From contig JBMNLX010000003.1 in the NCBI GenBank assembly GCA_050953085.1, positions 246,883-310,882 on the forward strand: DNA of 64,000 nt, in the 5' to 3' direction. Shown here in pieces: positions 62,074-64,000 of the stretch. The position numbers and the translations under genes were made by a program. Position 1 is the first letter of the stretch; every line of letters starts with the position of its first letter. This DNA is from UBA3946 sp002385755. GTDB taxonomy: Bacteria > Bacillota_I > Bacilli_A > ML615J-28 > CAG-698. The notes under the pieces are model-generated. The model saw nothing but the letters and a program-made list of their open reading frames with translations. It was not told the origin of the DNA and did not search any database.

Positions 62074-62112
62074 AAGGCCTGAATGCATCTGAACCGCATC
62101 AAGCCTGTCTTC
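62074..62112 (-). terminator. Terminator after the DUF6144-like pseudogene
   Basis: Imperfect stem GGCTTGATGC / GCATTCAGGCC (minus-strand reading) followed by a T-run at the complement of 62070-62077. Between 61916 and 62070 no gene is seen. Confidence 0.6.
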
Positions 62113-62130
62113 CTTATATAGCATTTGATT

Positions 62131-62482
62131 TCATTCCGATAGTTTCATAATATCATCATCAAGATGGACGGCGAACTTACATATTCCATCGCCGCATATT
62201 GCGGATTTTAAAAGTTCGATCTTTAGAAGCTTTTGAAATGCCGTCTCGAAGTATTTTACAATGTAGCCTTAATGGCAAAAAGTCTTTGAAAACGCCGTTT
62301 TAGTTGCCCTAACCCAGCCACAATCACATCCTTCGGTTTTAATGACGCATTTTTGCTTTTGTTCCGGGACTAGAACTTGATAAAAGGTGTCGAACGCCTT
62401 CCATGATTTTCTCCCTAGTCTCATCATCAACCGCGTGTTTAAGACTTCCGTTTAATTTTTCTATCCAGCAAAGTTTTTTCAT
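62131..62482 (-). pseudogene. DUF6144-like protein, decayed
   Basis: ATG 62482 (SD AAGGAAAA) opens 'MKKLCWIEKLNGSLKHAVDD' continuing to 'SSSSPGTKAKMRH' and TAA. After a frameshift the homologous sequence continues: 'KQKCVIKTEGCDCGWVRATK', a second stop after 'TFCH', then 'GYIVKYFETAFQKLLKIELL', 'SAICGDGICKFAVHLDDDIM'. Paired Cys and order resemble DUF6144 proteins. It follows the nitrilase gene by 28 bp and was probably its operon partner. Confidence 0.55.
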
Positions 62483-62510
62483 TTTTCCTTCCCATTCCCT
62501 TTTTATTTTG

Positions 62511-63230
62511 CTAGATGTAATTATTAATAATTAAGAAACCTTCTTCGCCCATGGATAATTTATTCATTACTTTTCCGTCTTCAAACAAGTAACACCCGCC
62601 ATGACTTGTCGCGGAGATGTTATTTATCAGGAGCGCCGGTTTCTTTAATTTAGATGTTTGAATCAAATAGTCCTGGAGTTCATTTTCCCATTGCTTGATC
62701 GTGTAATCAAGGTGTGACGGCCATAATACGGCATCAACCTTAAACGTTCTTATTATCTCTATATTTATGTCGTCCCACAAATCACCGCAAACGGCTATCA
62801 AAAATTTTTTGCCCCTAAAACCAAAAGCTGAAAACTTGCCTCCCTCTTTGTAATGATAATCACATTTGGTGACATCTTTCCAACCGGGAGAAACTCTTCT
62901 ATAATGAGCTAATATTTCCCCATTTTTATCGATAAAAACATAACTGCAAAAAATACTATTTTCATTAAGTTCGTAAAACCCGAAAGAGACCGCGGTTTTA
63001 TTCTGTTTTGCGGAAAGCTGGATTTCCTTTATATGATTCGATTTAACGGGTATCGCTATCTCTTTATCCTTTTCATAATCCCAGGATAAAGCATTAAATC
63101 CATGCAAAAAAGCTTCGCCAAAACAAATTAAATCCGCTTGACCTTTTAAACTTATAATACTTTTATTTATTAATTTAGCATTAATATAAATATCATTATC
63201 GCTAAACTGAGAGGCCAACGCAATTTTCAT
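62511..63230 (-). CDS. Carbon-nitrogen hydrolase (nitrilase superfamily)
   Basis: A 239-aa amidase-fold enzyme. The catalytic Glu is in 'LICFGEAFLHGFNAL' and the nucleophile Cys in 'FLIAVCGDLWDD'. The usual Y-R-K motif reads 'HYRRVSPGWKDV'; the Lys of 'GWK' may take the catalytic role. 'VLWPSHLDY' and 'NNISATSHGGCYLFEDG' are typical of the fold. Substrate (an amide or nitrile) unknown. SD TTGGGAG precedes ATG 63230. Confidence 0.82.
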   Translation of the reverse strand: MKIALASQFSDNDIYINAKLINKSIISLKGQADLICFGEAFLHGFNALSWDYEKDKEIAIPVKSNHIKEIQLSAKQNKTAVSFGFYELNENSIFCSYVFIDKNGEILAHYRRVSPGWKDVTKCDYHYKEGGKFSAFGFRGKKFLIAVCGDLWDDINIEIIRTFKVDAVLWPSHLDYTIKQWENELQDYLIQTSKLKKPALLINNISATSHGGCYLFEDGKVMNKLSMGEEGFLIINNYI

Positions 63231-63529
63231 TTTCGTCTCCCAATTTCAAATATTTTTGTAAGCCTCTATAAACTATCTTATTGGGAAGAAAGGATTGCTA
63301 TGCTTTCTGATTGGGGAGCTGGAGGCTGTTTAATCTTTTAAATCCTCCGCCATTTCCTTTCATTATTATACATACATATTTTAGCACATTCAACACGATA
63401 AATAAATGTTAATAAATCAAATGCATATGTCAATTTTAAATTTATGAAAATATAAATATTATCTCCTTAATATTCACTTTTTATGTTGTAATAAAATTAA
63501 CTATTATGTGTTGCATAGAAATGAAGCGA
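63231..63529. other. Gene-free AT-rich stretch
   Basis: No open frame, RNA or convincing promoter recognised. Includes the 5' leader of the nitrilase gene. Confidence 0.5.
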
Positions 63530-63892
63530 AATATATGAGTGGAACAATTGGTTCATTGGATCAATTATCGCTGCCGGCTCTGTTTTATTATTTTTTGCTT
63601 TATGCTAATTGACTATCTCTTTGGCAGCTATCAATTTTTTTGCTATCGGATATTTTTATGATGATTGTAAACTTCAATAACCTTTCTGATTAAAAGGTCA
63701 AGGCATTCGGTAATGCCGGGCTGATTTTTGGCGGTGTTTATGCTGCTATCATCATAATTATCTATTACACTCAATTAACCTCCCCCTTCCAAAAAAAGCG
63801 ATTGAGTATTAAGGCTTTTGCTTATGATTCACGTCACAAGTTTTGGTATAGTATGAGGATAAAAACTATTGTTGCGATAAAACCAGGTTAAT
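63530..63892 (+). pseudogene. Decayed membrane-protein gene
   Basis: Plus-strand fragments in shifting frames read as membrane helices: 'GSIIAAGSVLLFFALC', 'LAAINFFAIGYFYDD', then 'KAFGNAGLIFGGVYAAIIII', 'SPFQKKRLSIKAFAYDSRHK' ending 'IVAIKPG' and TAA at 63892. Several stops and frameshifts break it. The family is not identified. Bases 63893-64000 hold nothing recognised. Confidence 0.45.
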
Positions 63893-64000
63893 AAAAGCAC
63901 AAACAAATCCCGCATCTGCAAATCCGTTCCCACCAGATTGAACGTTCTTTCCGCCATAACTTTGAAAATGTAAATCTAATATGGCTTTCGTGCATTGTAT

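Overview
The window is a chromosomal segment of a low-to-moderate G+C, Gram-positive-type bacterium. It is most likely a Bacillota/Mollicutes-related lineage (Erysipelotrichia- or Izemoplasma-like). The evidence is: strong Shine-Dalgarno sites (GGAGG), sigma-A promoters (TTGnnn-17-TATAAT), many intrinsic terminators, a eukaryote/archaeal-type ProRS, Lsa-like ABC-F, LemA, BspA-type LRR lipoproteins with InlB-type B-repeats, a MalE-MalF fusion and IS1634/IS30 elements. TGA is used as a normal stop, so the code is standard (table 11). No species-level claim is justified.

Layout. (1) 1-11.2 kb: housekeeping and accessory genes, almost all on the minus strand after a truncated threonine aldolase: a GT4-PlsC fusion, an aldo/keto reductase, nnr, an ABC-F protein behind a ribosome-sensing attenuator, proS, an SDR, a decayed DUF4349 lipoprotein and an esterase. 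(2) 11.3-25.2 kb, minus strand: the most striking block. A tightly packed operon holds a corrinoid protein, three divergent UroD-superfamily proteins, a MalE-MalF fusion, MalG, a GH13 amylase and a lipoprotein with three tandem sugar-binding-like repeats. Directly upstream is a DUF2284-ferredoxin-RACo activator plus a PocR/AraC regulator. The promoter of the big operon carries a CcpA/LacI-type operator. Together these look like a glycan import and hydrolysis route tied to corrinoid-dependent methyl transfer, perhaps for O-methylated sugars; that link is inference. (3) 25.4-36.4 kb: a relic copy of the RACo gene start and its leader, a toroid protein, LemA and its membrane partner, a frameshifted BspA-like lipoprotein, and a PadR/DUF1700/SDR operon.

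(4) 36.4-44.34 kb and 46.2-54.7 kb: two AT-rich accessory islands, each ending at the 3' end of a tRNA-Ala gene. The first holds a broken RepA-like helicase, a nucleotidyltransferase, a DUF2130 gene split by an IS1634-family element with a 100-bp target duplication, and an IS30-type element. The second is a run of same-strand single genes (two PD-(D/E)XK-like proteins, an HD hydrolase, a GNAT, a P-loop kinase, an AAC(6')-like acetyltransferase, a lipoprotein). Both islands share a recurring intergenic module of tandem terminators plus short direct-repeat arrays, and three cassettes in the second island share an additional imperfect-palindrome repeat. Between the islands lie tRNA-Ala(CGC), tRNA-Ser(CGA), dps and ribokinase.

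(5) 54.7-64 kb: a tRNA-Val/Pro/Ala operon, a tandem duplication of a two-gene operon (DUF1538 membrane protein plus double-domain P-II protein), an epimerase/GNAT pair, a small membrane protein, a nitrilase-family hydrolase followed by a decayed DUF6144-like gene, and a decayed membrane-protein remnant.
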